Positions 48,373 to 62,100 of a DNA stretch of 64,000 bases are shown piece after piece. The DNA is from Thunnus maccoyii (lineage: Eukaryota > Chordata > Actinopteri > Scombriformes > Scombridae). The translations under genes and the position numbers were made by a program. Location: the NCBI RefSeq assembly GCF_910596095.1, contig NC_056550.1, positions 24,796,001 through 24,860,000 of the forward strand. The letters are read 5' to 3'. How positions within the stretch are numbered: the stretch's first letter is position 1; the number at the start of each line of letters is the position of its first letter. Below the pieces are notes generated by a model. The model saw only the letters and a list, made by a program, of their open reading frames with translations, ran no database searches and was not told the origin of the DNA.

Positions 48373-49777
48373 TTTTTGACAACCTACACAAAATTATATC
48401 CTGTCACTCAGCACGTATATAACTTCCTTCAAAGCCGTGTAACAGCTGCAGAGGTCTGACGCTGATTTCCTGTAAGTCTGAGATACAATTTTACATGGTA
48501 GTTACAATGGCCTTAACCTCCTCAAATAGAAGAAAAGAGGGGAAAAGTCTGTTAATCTTTATTTGCAGTGATAATTTAAACTAATCAAGCAAAAAGCAAC
48601 AAAACGTCATACATGTGGTGTAGCAGCGTCCCAATTTCAGACAGCTACCATGTCAAGCTTGCAACTCGTTTTTAAGCAGGATCAAAAGAGATCTGCTGAG
48701 CTGACATGATGTAAATGTAAATGTAGTAAATAAGAAAAAATACATAATCATCTCAGTAATAACACAGTAATATGGGGGTAACAATAGTCTAATCTACTCA
48801 CAATAAACACATTATATAATGGTCATATCCTATCAATAATAGTGGGATAATAAGTAAAATGTCTGCATTTTGAAAACAGTAATGAGGTAAAAATTAAAGG
48901 ATAAGGTTGGTGATTTTCCTTTTTTAAAATTTTTCATTTATTTATTTATTTATTTTTTTTACAAATGTCTGTATTCCTCTGTGCTGTAGACCTCCTCTGT
49001 TGTCCAAAAACATAAAAACAAGTCAGTGAGTCAAACTGCTGCACTGGTTGACATGTTCTTTCACCAATAAGAGTTTGGGTATGTTGGTTTGGTTAAAAAC
49101 GGCTCCAAAGACTAATAACAGTGATCATGTTTTCTGTCTAAGCTACTTTTTAACCAATGAAACACTTTAAATCAGAGGTTACGTGATCATTTTATGAAAC
49201 ATTAAACCAGGAACAGAAAGTTTACTTGTTCATTATGGTTGTACAGAGGAAGACACTGAGACAAAAGGAGAAGATAAACAGACTAAGCATAAACTGGTAG
49301 CCACAGAAAAAGAAAGTGTAAGTAAGAAAGCAACAAGACAGAACAGCAGCAAAGAATCACAAACTGAGTCAAAGTTTCATGGATGGAAACAGTGAAAACA
49401 TAACAGTCAGTCAAATAAATGATGTTTTCCTTTCCCTTATGGCCACAGTCATGTAGATTTCATTCCAAACATTATTTAGAATTTACAATTTATCAATTAA
49501 TTCATGTGTTTACATATTTACAAGTATGAAATATTTAATAGATTTTAGTATTTTGGATGGAAACAGAAGGAAAATAGGGTGGCAGGCATCACTGTAAAAC
49601 TGTTGGTTTCAATAATAAATCTAAATAAATCTAAATCTTCATGTCATAGTCCAAATAACTTTTCAGCAGAAAAAGGAAGCGTTTTGGGTTGGGTGGGGCT
49701 TGTTGGGACTGCTCAATATCTGTATTGGAATAGTCCCATATTAGTACATAAGGGAAGAAGACACTGAGAGACGACAA

Positions 49778-52700
49778 ATGTCTGCGGAAAGGTAAGTTTA
49801 GAATCATTGAACTACTGCTGTCTCTGTGTAGTAATTTCAATATGCACTTTATATCCAAATCAACCTGTAATTAATATATTTGACATATTTTATATTGCAA
49901 ACACCAAAACTGTATATTATATTATACTTGGGGTGTGTGTGTGTTGGTGGGGGTTATAAATGCAACAAAAACAACAAAAAGATATCAACAAAACGTATCC
50001 ACTACAATAAAGTGAATGTGTTTCAGCTAGAATTCTGAATTTAAACTCAGAACTCAAATATAATTTTCGTATGTGGCCCGAACCCTCTTCCGTATGAGAC
50101 AAACCAGCCCCTCCTCTCATTTTCAGCAGCAAACTGAGGTGCGCATGCTCACCTCTGCTTCTGGGTTGGGTTGCCAGGTCACCATCTCACACAGAAACTG
50201 AGGAGCCCCCATTTGTTTTGTATCATCATGAAATCCAATTTAATTCAATTTAGAAAAAATTTATATAGTGACAAATCATAACAAAAGTTATCTCAGGGCA
50301 CTTTTGACATAGAGCAGGTCTAGACTGTTAAATGGGACATTAACTGGAGAAATTACCAATTGGGAGCAAAGCGGGAGAAAGGGTTAATAATAGGGAGACT
50401 CCTGCAAAAAGCGGGAGGTGTGCTAATTTGGATCTGATCACCTTTCAAACCATTTATGTATCAGTGTTCCACTGGATTTAAAATCTGGTGTTTATCTTTT
50501 ATTATTGAAAAAGGTCTCCTGTCAGGTCTCTCTCCTGCACTGACTTGCATAACTAGTGTGGAGATAAAGTAGGTGTTGCAAGTCCCTGATGAGATTTTCT
50601 TTTCATTTGTTTGCACATTTCACTTCCTGGACAACTATCTATTTACGCAGACCTTGTTGTTTTGTCTTACAGAGGAAAACTGCAGAGGGCCTTGTGCCAG
50701 TACAAAAAAGAAACCCTCATTGATATTGACACGCTAACAGAATTCAATGAGAGCCTCCCTGAATGGAAAGATGCAAGGAAGAAAGAGTTACAAAAGATCA
50801 GGGACATTAAAGACAGAGCTGATGAAATTGACTTGAGCATCGGCCATGTTAAACAGTCAGAGAACAAAGGCAAGGCTATTGAGAAATATATGAAGAGCAA
50901 GGTGACCCTCGTGACTGCAGACAGCAGGCGTAAACAGCTGGAGAAGGAGCTTGCTGCTGTGTCGAGGGTCACTCTGAGAGGCCTGGAGAAGCTCAACTGC
51001 TTCCTGGATGCAGTGGAGGGGCTGGCGGTCACCTCGCTGCATGTGTTTGAGGAGGAGAACCAGGTGTTACATCTGCCCCATGACATCAGCTCTGGCACTG
51101 TTCAGGATGTCATCACTGCTGCTCGGCTGGTCTGCCCACTCATCCTTGCCTTTAAAAGAGATGCGAAGGCCTTCTTCCTTCCCAAACTTCAGAATGTGGA
51201 AGTGCTGGCAAATCAGTTGGACAAATACATCCAGACCACCCAGAAGATCTGTGACAAGTTAGAGGAAAGGTAAAATTTTTCAATCATGAACAGCGCCTTC
51301 TATTTTTTGTTGAAATAATATACTGATTGTGCAAAAGACATTATTTGAAATCATATCTATAAATTAATGGTATAATTATATAATTCACAGCTCTTTCAGT
51401 GAGTTTTGCCTGAGGATGAATATGGAAACTGTGGTAGATCTTGATTTGTCTGAAGATGACATACAAAGGATGCTTCGTCACATGAATCAGCTTAATGAAA
51501 TCAGGTAAGCATGAAGTGATAATAAGAGATTTGGTGGTGCTAAAATATTACCTCGTTGCAGTTGTGCAAAGTTGTGTATTTCTGAAATGTAGTAATAATT
51601 GGTATTTCAGCTTTTTAAAAACATGTTGTATAGAACAGATGTTTACAAAATTATTGGGCATCCAAAAGCACAAATATCCTGTAGAGGTTTGGCTGGAAGT
51701 TGTCTTTAGAACGCAGTACTGAAAGGTTCAAGTAGTTAATTTACTTTTGCTTCTATTTCGTCGACAACATCTAATCAGTATTATGTCAGTGTACTGTAGT
51801 GTTCAATAGACTTTACAGACAACAAAAGTACAAAAAGTACTTTTGTTCAGGAGATACACATGGATATACAGCCAAAACAAGGACAAAAGTATTTTACAAA
51901 GAGTAAAATACATTATGTCTGATATAATAAATGTCCTTTAAACACTAAATTCAGTGACAAATAGGATTACATTCCCAGTGATGAATTGATCTCTTTTTAT
52001 ATTATAACTAGCACAGTCTGTATGAATCAGGTAAACTTGAAACATTGAAAATATATGCAATGATTACGTGTTATTTTTTTATTATTAAAAGAATGCAGGT
52101 GCACTGAAAGGACACTAGGGGGCAATATGACCCTGATTATAAAGAACACATGACAGCTTATGTTGGTGACTGTGGCTCAGCTGGTAGAGCAGGACATCCA
52201 TTGACTGCAGGAGGGTTTGTAGTTCAATCCCCTGCTTCTTCTTTCCACATGTTGAAGTGTATAAATGAGAAGGAAATTGTGCTAAATAACTGCGACCAAC
52301 TTACCATGTCTGTTTAAATAGCAGATATACTCTCTTTTGCTTCAATTCTTTACCTTAAATGTCCAGTATTAAATTGGGTAACATATAAAATGGTAATTAC
52401 CAAAACACAGTTACTTATCTAACAAAAATTACATCTTGATGTGGCTCATTTGGCAAATGCTTTTGTCCAAAGTGACTTCCTGTTCATACAAATTAAGAGT
52501 AATTTTAATGGCTCAGTGTGTTACTTGAGGACACTTCGACACATGGAAAGGAGGAGCCAGGGATTGACCCACCAACTCTATGATTAGTAACTAAATTATG
52601 GCTGTTATATCCAACTATTAGTATATTGTATATCGAACATGTAAGTTTCTGGAGACAGTTTTGGTTGAGGTGGAAAAGAGACAGGAAGACCTTCTTTGAT

Positions 52701-53854
52701 TAAAAAAGGGATTTCTAAATTAGTCAGTATATTGAGCCCAGATTCTGTGTTTTGTTATATTTGCTATACAGATTTTATGACTTCTAACTATTTTGTGCTC
52801 ATCTTTGCTGAGGTTATTTATTGCTGCTTTAGCCTCCTATAGTGTATGTTAAATAAATGTGGAAAACATGTACAAAATCCCAAGTGTTTTTCATACTGTA
52901 TTTTTAAATATCATGTTATACTTAACAATGTCTACTCTTTTTTTTCTCTCTTCTTTTCTTCTTTTATCTTTTCTCTTCATCAGGATGGACCAACACTTCC
53001 GGATGGTGTTCTTGTTCAAGGAGGAATCATGTCGTCGCTTCATCAAAAAGTTTGATAAACGACAGACCAGGATGCTAAAGTCTCTGAATGTCCTGGAAGA
53101 GAGTGCTGTTCAACTAGACAGGATGAATAAGGGGTCAAAGATCTCCAGTGTGGCAGGAAGCTCGGTGGGGGTGATTGCAGGTATTTTTACCATCGCTGGG
53201 GCGGCATTAAGTCCTGTAACAGGTGGAGCGTCTCTCGCTCTGTCAATGACTGGGCTGGGCCTGGGAGTTACCAGAGGAGTTAACAAGATTATCACCAAAG
53301 TCACAGAGATTGGAGTCAACTGCACAAATCAAAAGAAAGCCAATGAAGCCCTCAAGAGCTTCATGAAGGATGTGAAGAGTATCCAGGGGTGTCTGGGGGA
53401 GGTGTCCAGTCAAACAGTCACCGAAAGTAAGGAAGGTGTGGTTGTGGAAGTAGGCGAGGTGCTTCGGGATGTGCGTGGTGTTGGAAAAAAGATTCATTCT
53501 GCTGTGAAAATGTTGAAAACTAAAAAGCAGATTGCAAATGCTGGCAACGTGGTGGCCCAGGAAAACATAGGGTTAGGTAACGTGTCCACAGTGGCGTCAG
53601 ATATCTCAGATGGAAGTCAAGAAATAGTCAACGGGTCCCTTGAGGTCCCTAGTTCCATCATGCTCAGTTCTCTTTTCATTGGTATGGACATCTTCACCAT
53701 CTGTAAAGACAGCGTCAGTCTGGCTAAAGGCCGCGAAACCGAAGTTTCACAGTTCATCAGAGCCAGAGCTGCACTTTGGAGATCAGAGATGGACTCGTGG
53801 AAGAAAATCCGTGACTCTTTGCATCAGAGTCTGCTGACATCAGAGGAAAAATGA
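49778..53854 (+). CDS. APOL-like gene 6 (long exon 2, early TGA)
   Basis: Exons 49778-49791 (MSAER), 50673-51269, 51391-51504 and 52984-53854 give 531 aa. Like gene 2 it has the long exon 2 (KLQRALCQYKKETLIDIDTL), the 114-nt exon 3 and a TGA in place of the CGA codon near the end (LLTSEEK). The APOL domain begins at M243; the hairpin is VGVIAGIFTIAGAALSPVTG. Although introns and flanks are almost those of gene 2, the linker differs in sequence and length (TESKEGVVVEVGEVLRDV against TDIEVSKEDVATGAGEVLGD). The C-terminal helix reads MLSSLFIGMDIFTICKDSVS. Gene 2 and gene 6 with their downstream truncated exons look like the two ends of a recent segmental duplication. Confidence 0.84.
50231..50340. 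repeat. Interspersed repeat fragment, gene 6 intron 1
   Basis: Nearly identical to the element at 15113 in gene 2. Confidence 0.4.
52163..52262 (+). repeat. tRNA-derived SINE head, gene 6 intron 3
   Basis: A box tggctcagctggtagagca, B box agttcaatccc; best-preserved copy together with gene 2. Confidence 0.6.
52435..52591 (-). repeat. Minus-strand SINE fragment, gene 6 intron 3
   Basis: Same element and position as in gene 2. Confidence 0.5.
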
Positions 53855-55498
53855 GCCATCCTGGAGACGCCATTTTATCCACAGAGGTAGATAGAAACAC
53901 AATGAAATTCCCATCTGATCAAGTGGGTGAAAAACAAATGAAAAAACAGTTTTGTGCATGTATGAGAATTTAATCCTGCATACAGCAGAAAATCACTGAA
54001 CATCCTCATTTAAGTTTATCTTTAGAGATTAAGTTGTGATTCTTATGACTGTTAACCAATTACAGTTTTCAATGATTACATAACCAACATGTTTTTTTTT
54101 CTTTAGTCTATATATCATACATTTTGCAGATTATTTTAGTATATATATATATCACATTTAGTAATAAATACTTTAACTGAGAATAATTGCATATCAATAT
54201 AAAATGGCTATGTTGGGTGTTAACCTCAGAGTTGCCATTTGAAGCCATTTACTGTAGTTCTTTACTTTCTATAAACAAACATTTACTGATAATCTGAAGA
54301 TAATCAGAATATGTGCAGTAGATTGTATTACTAGGTGTGTACTGCGCTTCAATCATCTGACACTGAAGTCAAATTATATCAGCATCTTGTTTGTTTTTTG
54401 CCTTTTGTTTTAAATTTAATGTGTGACAGTGTTTCATCAATTGAATCCATAATTACAGAGTCTGCAGGACACACTGTAATAACACTGTTTTACCTTTTTG
54501 AAATGTTTTATTGTTGTAATGCTTTCATTTTATAATATAGCCTTGCTGTTTCATGATCTGTAACACCCATCTCAACATGTATGTAGCTCTTGTATGTATT
54601 CCTGATGAATCCAAATAAATGTAAATTCTGAACACAGACTTTAACAATCAATAAACAGATTTCTTCAAGTATCTTCTCATATTAAATGTGTTGTAGTTTG
54701 TTCATGATTCTCTTATATTTTAAAGTGACAAATGGCATAAATAAGGGAAATTATAGTCAATACTTTCTGTAAAGTGTTTAAGAAATTTTAAAAAATTTAA
54801 TTTAAATCTATGCATGCATAGATGCAATGTATACATTTGGCCGTATGTCCATGTGTATCTCCTGAACGTTGTTGGGTGTAAGTACATTGATAGCGACTAG
54901 AAACGGGAGTCAAAGTCCTTGTATGCATAAACATACTTGGCCTGTAGTGACAACCTACGCAAAATTCAAATCAGCCTCTTGGAGCTTTTCTTGCTTGCAA
55001 TCTACAGGCAAAAACTTCTTTCACAGCTGTGGTTACAGCTTCAGAGGGAGAGGCTGATGCTGTAACAAAAAGAGGAAGTTTGGCACTAAAAAGACTGTAA
55101 CGCTGGAAAATATCTATGTTGAAAATATCCATTTGACTCATTTGGATGGCTAAAGCTTCATATTAGCTTCAGATAAACTTTTAAATACATTTGTGCACAG
55201 AAGGAGGTTTGTGTATTTTCATTTACATTACAAGTACATTATGAAGACATCTGCTAATGGCCAGTATGAACAGGATTAATGATTATGGCAAGAAATCCCT
55301 ATTTCAATGTTCACTTGGGCACCTGAGTGTTGTTTAAGACAGACTTGTGAACCTGTCCTTTAAAGCTAATTTTATTGCTTTTGTATCCTCATGTGTGTTC
55401 CACAAGTCATTCTGACTTTTGAAGTAACATGCCCACTTTTGAAATGTATCATCCTCTTATATATTCTTTTTCTTAATTTTTTCTTTTCTCTTCATCAG
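53855..55498 (+). other. Gene 6 3' UTR (type I) and spacer before truncated exon 3
   Basis: Poly(A) signals at 54614-54619 and 54650-54655, then a LINE tail at 54841-54950. The spacer is almost the same as that after genes 2 and 4. Confidence 0.6.
54614..54619 (+). terminator. Poly(A) signal, gene 6
   Basis: AATAAA about 760 nt after the stop; second at 54650-54655. Confidence 0.55.
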
Positions 55499-55793
55499 GA
55501 TGGACCAACACTTCCGGATGGTGTTCTTGTTCAAGGAGGAATCATGTTGTTACTTCATCAGTGAGTTTGATGAACAACAGCCCAGGATGCTGCAGTTTCT
55601 AAATGACCTGGAGGAGAGTGCTGTTCAGCTAGACAGGATGAATAAAGGGGCAAAGATCTCCAGCGTGGCAGGAAGCTCGGTCGGGGCAGTTGTCTTGTGT
55701 AATACAGTAGAACCAGCAGTAGTCTCACAAAGTGCTTTTTTGACAACTCTGATTAAAGTGAATGAACCATGTATGGAAATTCAATCTTGCTAA
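55499..55793 (+). pseudogene. Truncated APOL last exon, copy 3
   Basis: It has the acceptor ttttctcttcatcag and ~63 codons of exon 4 (MDQHFRMVFLFKEESCCYFI...), then the same joint as copy 2 (...SVGAVVLCNTVEPAVVSQSA). One base fewer in a T run extends the frame to 55793 (ending MEIQSC). It lacks the hairpin and has no exons 1-3 upstream. The frame is open, so a short product is possible if spliced to a gene 6 exon, but nothing shows that it is used. Confidence 0.78.
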
Positions 55794-58700
55794 CAGCTGT
55801 AAATCATTGATCAGTGTTGAACATCATTTAAGTCTGTTCATGAGAAATTCTTAATTAGCTGCATTTCTAATGACAAACCGATTAATTGAGTCTGTATGTG
55901 TTTTCGTTGACTAGATTTATATACCTTTTGCCAACTTTGAAGCTTGCTTAAACACATAATGCATTATATCTGCCATTCAGTGATACTTTTAATTAAGAAT
56001 AATGATATATGAAAAATAAGAAAACTACTTTTAACACAAGAGTTGCCATTTTCTACCATGTCCAATGCTCCAGTGTATATTTTACCACATAAAGAGAGCA
56101 CAATACTTAGATTAGATTGTATTAGAATAATGCTAGATGCCTTTTCTGCTTCATTTATTAGACACCAAGTAGCCAAAATAAATGTGTTTTGATGTTTGTT
56201 GTTTTTCTTTGTACAGTGTGGGATATTGTGGTGCGTGCACATCGTGAGGCTCAGCGTCTCATCGTTTTTTGGGATATTTACTTAACTTTCTCTGAAGATA
56301 TAGCATCAATTATGCTGTAGCACTTACTTTCCTGCACTCATCTGTAATGTATTTTTGCACTTCTGGTTGGATGCTAACTGCATTTCATTGGCTTTGTACC
56401 CGTACTCTGAACAATGACAAAGTTGGATCTAATCTATTGTTTCATAAAACGGAGGCAGTTTTCCAAAGATGTGGTGTCCATGGAGATACCTGCTTTTGTC
56501 TTTGCAGTGTCTTATTTTTGTAATGCTTTGATTTTATAATGAAATTATATCACTGGTTTCACTATTTTTACTGTCTTGTTATTCTGACTTGAGAAAAGTT
56601 CTGTATTCAATAAATGTATGTAAATGTAAGACACAGATTGACTTTCTTTTTTCTCTTTGTCTTAAACTTTTAGTCTTGTTTAGTTTAGTTTAGTTTGGTA
56701 AGTTTTATTACTAAAATACTCTACTTTGACTTGACTTCAACCACTGGACACAAGATGTCTCCTACTTCACTGTAAAGTTCATTCTCAGTGTTTGTGCTCT
56801 GGAGGCTTCAAGTTTCCACATCACACCTGTGTAAGTTGCATACTGGACCATGATTGGCTGCCAACTGGTTGTGATGTCACTGCTTGTACCAAGGTACCAA
56901 TCCTGTATTTACATTTTTTATTAGTGAATTAAATTTTTAATTTGAAGTTATAATTTGTATCATCAATGGAAACAAATCTTTGCAGACTGACCGGAAAGAC
57001 AGTTCGCTGAAGAGAACAACTTTAAGTTTTCAGAATATGCATAGAGCCATGCAATTTCAGAGAACATTTTTACTCTGGCATGCAGACTTTGCTATCTGTT
57101 GAACAAATAGCAACTTGTTTTAGTGAGCAGTATTCACATGGGGACTTGACAAATTGACACAGAAAGGTGCATAGTGAGTCTACACCACAGATCTGTGTCT
57201 CAATACTGCTGCTCATTTTATGTGGCCAGTTGCAGGACCTACGCAGGAGGTGGGAAGACTTTTCTCATTTGTGTTAACAGACACGTCACTCATAATCATT
57301 AATCACTGCAGACCTGCTCCAGACCTGCTCCACCTTCTCCTCTCTGGTAGGCGCTACAGACCACGTTACACCAAAACCACCAGACACAGTTTCTTCCCTC
57401 TCGCCGTCACACTGATGAACAGTTAAATCAGTCATCCATCACTGTCAAATATATATTTAAGCAGGCTGTATATATTGTTCACAGACGTGTACACCTGCAT
57501 ATACTGGACATAACTACTTACTATACGTATAAAAAGTAAATTATTTTTCATTCAATGTTTATTTCAGCAGTCCTAAACACCTTTACACTACTTATTGACA
57601 ATCTACAGAAACTGTTAACCTGTATATAGACATGTATGTTGTTGTCCATTTGTTGTTTCTATATGTATATATCTATTTTTTTCACCTACTGGCTTGTAAT
57701 AGTCATACATTTATGTTTACATATCTCTGTTCAGCTTGTTGTCCTTGTTTTGACTGTATATCCATGTGTATCTCCTGAACATTGTTGTACATTGACAGCC
57801 ACTGGAATCTGGAGTCAAATTTCTTTTATACATAAACATACTGTGCTTGGTACCTTTTTTGACAACCTACACAAAGTTATATCCTGTCACTCGGCACGTA
57901 TACAACTTCCTTCACAGCCGTGTAACAGCTGCAGAGGTCTGACACTGATTTCCTGTAAGTCTGAGATACAATTTCACATGGTAGTCAAGGTGGCCTAAAC
58001 CTCCTCAAATAGAAGAAAAGAGGGGAAAAGTCTGTTAATCTTTATTTGCAGTGATAATTTAAACTAATCAAGCAAAAAGCAACAAAACGTCATACATGTG
58101 GTGTAGCAGCGTCCCAATTTCAGACAGCTACCATGTCAAGTCTGCAACTCGTTTTTAAGCAGGATCAGAAGAGATCTGCTGAGCTGACATGATATGAATG
58201 TAAATGCAGTAAATAAGAAAAAATTCATAATCATCTCAGTAATAACACAGTAATACGGGATAACAATAGTCTAATCTACTCACAATAAACACATTATATA
58301 AGGGTCATATCCTATCAATAATAGTGGGATAATAAGTAAAATGTCTGCATTTTGAAAACAGTAATGATTGTTATATAAAATGATAACGCGGGTGACTTTC
58401 TATATTTATCTATTATTTCTATTATTATCTATTATCTATATTCCTCTTTGCTGTATACCTCTGCTGTTGTCCAAAACTATAAAAACAAGTCAGTGAGTCA
58501 AACTGCTGCACTGGTTGACATGTTCTTTCACCAATAAGAGTTTGGATATGTTAGTTTGGTTAAAAACGGCTCCAAAGATTAATGACAGTGATCATGTTTT
58601 CAGTCTAAGCTACTTTTTGACCCATGAAACACTTTTACTTAGATGCTGTGTAATCATTTTATTAAACATTGAACCAGGAACAGAAAGTTTACTTGTTCAT

Positions 58701-59180
58701 TTTGGTTGTACAGAGGAAGACACTGAGACAAAAGGAGAAGATAAACAGACTAAGCATAAACTGGTAGCCACAGAAAAAGAACGTGTAAGTAAGAAAAGAA
58801 CAAGACAGAACAGCAGCAAAGAATCACAAACTGAGTCAAAGTTTCATGGATGGAAACAGTGAAAACATAACAGTCAGTCAAATAAATGATGTTTTCCTTT
58901 CCCTTATGGCCACAGTCATGTAGATTTTATTCCAAACATTATTTAGAATTTACAATTTATCAATTAATTCATGTGTTTACATATTTACAAGTATGAAATA
59001 TTGTAAGACTGTTGGTTTCAATAATAAATCTAAATGTCACAGTCAAATTTTCACAGAGGAAGGAAGTATATGGGTGGGTGTTGCTTGTTGGAACGGCTTT
59101 GTCTTCAAAAGCTGCCCAACAACTGTTTCTCAATAGACACATATTAGTACATAAGGGAAGAAGACTATCTGAGGTGACAA
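55794..59180 (+). other. Type II 3' flank, LINE fragment and long upstream module of gene 7
   Basis: Poly(A) signal at 56609-56614 and LINE tail at 56333-56445. The LINE 3' end at 57308-57855 has the best-preserved ORF terminus. The long upstream module has the Lys/Glu-rich frame (58515-58862), ending 319 bp before the start codon of gene 7. Confidence 0.6.
57308..57855 (+). mobile_element. LINE 3' end fragment
   Basis: The frame to 57426 ends LLSGRRYRPRYTKTTRHSFF then PLAVTLMNS, the C-terminus typical of fish non-LTR ORF2 proteins of the CR1/L2/Rex group. The LINE 3' UTR follows. 5'-truncated. Confidence 0.6.
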
Positions 59181-62100
59181 ATGTCTGCGGAAAGGTAAGT
59201 TTCGAATCATTGAACTACTGCTGCTTCTGTGTAGTAATTTCAATATGCACTTTATATCCAAATCAACATGTAATTAATATGTTTGACATATTTTATATTG
59301 TAAACACCAAAACTGTATATTATATTATACTTGGGGTGTGTGTGTGTTGGTGGGGGTATAAATGCAACAAAAACAACAACAAAAAAATATCAACAAAACG
59401 TATCCACTACAATAAAGTGAATGCGTTTCAGCTAAAATTCTGAATTTAAACTCAGAACTCAAATATAATTTTCATATGTGGCCCGAATCCTCTTCCGTAT
59501 GAGACAAACCAGCCCGTCCTCTCATTTTCAGCAGCAAACTGAGGTGCGTATGCTCACCTCTGCTTCTGGGTTGGGTTGCCAGATTACCATCTCACACAGA
59601 AACTGAGGAGCCCCCATTTGTTTTGTATCATCATGAAATCCAATTTAATTCAATTTAAAAACATTTTATATAGTGACAAATCATAACAAAAGTTATCTCA
59701 GAGCACTTTTGACATAGAGCAGGTCTAGACTGTTAAATGAGAGATTAATGGGAGAAATTACCAATTGGGAGAAAGGGTTAATAATAGGGAGACTCTTGCG
59801 AAAAGTGGGAGTGTTGGGAGGTGTGCTAATTTGGATCTGATCACCTTTCAAACCCCTTATGTATCAGTGTTCCACTGGATTTAAAATCTGGTGTTTTGAT
59901 CAGTTTAATAAAGTTTATCGTTTATTACTGAAAAAGGAGGTTCTGCCAGGTCTCTCTCCTGCACTGACTTGCATAACTAGTGTGGAGATAAAGTAGGTGT
60001 TGCAAGATTTTCTTTTCATTTGTTTGCACATTTCACTTCCTGGACAACTATCATCGGTTTACACATATGTTGTTGTTTTGTCTTACAGAGGAAAACTGCA
60101 GAAGGCCTTGTGCCAGTATAAAAAAGAAACCCTCACTGATATTGACACGCTAAAAAAATTCAGTGAGAGCCTCCCTGAATGGAAAGATGCAAGGAAGAAA
60201 GAGTTACAAAGGATCAGGGACATTAAAGACAGAGCTGATGAAATTGACCCGAGCATTGGCCATGTTAAACAGTCAGAGAACAAAGGCAAGGCTATTGTGA
60301 AATATATGAAGAGCAAGGTGACCCTCGTGACTGCAGACAGCAGGCGTAAACAGCTGGAGAAGGAGCTTGCTGCTGTGTTGAAGGTCACTCTGGAAGGTCT
60401 GGAGAAGCTCAACTGCTTCCTGGATGCAGTGGAGAGGTTGGCGGTCACCTCGCCGTATGTGTTTGAGGAGAAGAAGCGAATGTTGCATCTGCCCCAAGAG
60501 ATCAGCCCTGACACTGTTCAGGTTGTCATCATTACTGCTCGGCTGGTCTGTCCACTCCTCCTCAAGTTTAAAAGAGATGCAAAGGCCTTCTTCCTTCCCA
60601 AACTTCAGAATGTGAAAGTGCTGGAATATCAGTTGGACAAATACATCCAGACCACCCAGAAGATCTGTGACAAGTTAGAGGAAAGGTAAAATTTTTCAAT
60701 CATGAACAGCACCTTCTATTTTTTTTTGAAATAATACGCTGATTGTGCAAAAGACATTATTTGAAATCATATCTATAAATTAATGGTATAATTATATAAT
60801 TCACAGCTCTTTCAGTGAGTTTTGCCTGAGGATGAATATGGAAACTGTGGTAGATCTTGATGTGGATTTGTCTGAAGATGACATACAAAGGATGCTTCGT
60901 CACATTAATCAGCTTAATGAAATCAGGTAAGCATGGAGTGATAATAAGAGGTTTGGTGGTGCTAAAATATTACCTTCTTGCAGTTGTGCAAAGTTGTGTA
61001 TTTCTGAAATGTAGTTGACACTTTCAATAGTAGAGACAGTTTGAGCTTTATTTGGTATTTCAGCTATTTAAAGACTTGTTGTATTGAAGACTTGTTTACA
61101 AAAATTTCCTGTAGAAGTTAAGCTGGTCCATTTCATCAACAACATATAATCAGTATTATGTCAGTGTACTGTAGTGTTCAATAGACTTTACAGACAACAA
61201 CTTCACTCTGTACCAAAGATTAAAATACAGTATACTGATATAATAAAAGTTCTTTAAACACTAAATTCAGTGGAAAATAGGATTACATTCCCAGTGATTA
61301 ATTGATCTCTTATTATATTATAACTAGCACAGTCTGTATGAATCATGTAAACTTGAAACATTGAAAATGAATGCAATGATTAAGTGTTATTCGTTTACTG
61401 TTAAAAGAATGCAGGTAAACTAAAAGGACACTAGGGGGCAATATGACCTTGATTATAAAGAACACATGACAGTATATGTAGGTGGCTGTAGCTCAACTAG
61501 AAGAGCAGAACATCCATTGACTGCAGGAGGGTTTGTGGTTCAATCCCCTGCTTCTTCTTTCCACATGTTGAAGTGTGTAAATGAAAGGGAAATTGTGCTA
61601 AATAACTAGCAGATAAAGGGAGGGGAGACTCTCTCTTGCTTCAGTTCTTTACATTAAATGTCCAGTTTTACATTGGGTAATATAAAATGATAATTACCAA
61701 AACACAGTTACTTATTAACAAAAATTAGAACTTGATGTGGCTCATTTGGGAAATGCTTTTTGACTCATCTTTGCTGAGGTGATTTATTACTGCTTTAGCC
61801 TCCTATAGTGTATGTTAAATAAATGTGGTAAACATGTACGAAAACCCAACTGTTTTTTATACTGTATTTTTAAATATCATGTTATACTTAATAATGTCTC
61901 CTTTTTTATCTTTTCTTTTCATCAGGATGGACCAACACTTTCGGATGGTTTTCTTGTTTGAGGAGGAATCACGTTGTTGCTTCAGCACTGAGTTTGATGA
62001 ACGACAGCACCGGATGCTGCAGTTTTTAAATGACCTGGAGAAAAGTGCTGTTCAATTAGACAGGATGAATAAGGGGGCAATGATCTCCAGATTGGCAGGA

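Larger units (their letters stand above)
45791..49777 (+). other. Gene 5 3' flank (type II), LINE fragment, long upstream module of gene 6
   Basis: It starts with the in-frame CaaX tail (to 45916), then type II 3' UTR with poly(A) signal 46792-46797 and a LINE tail at 46511-46625. A ~250-bp segment around 47210-47340 is repeated at 47460-47600 (acagtttgctgaagagaaca and gttacaaaacaagtggagtt in both). A LINE 3' end lies at 47816-48372. The long upstream module includes the Lys/Glu-rich frame, ending at 49395. Confidence 0.6.
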
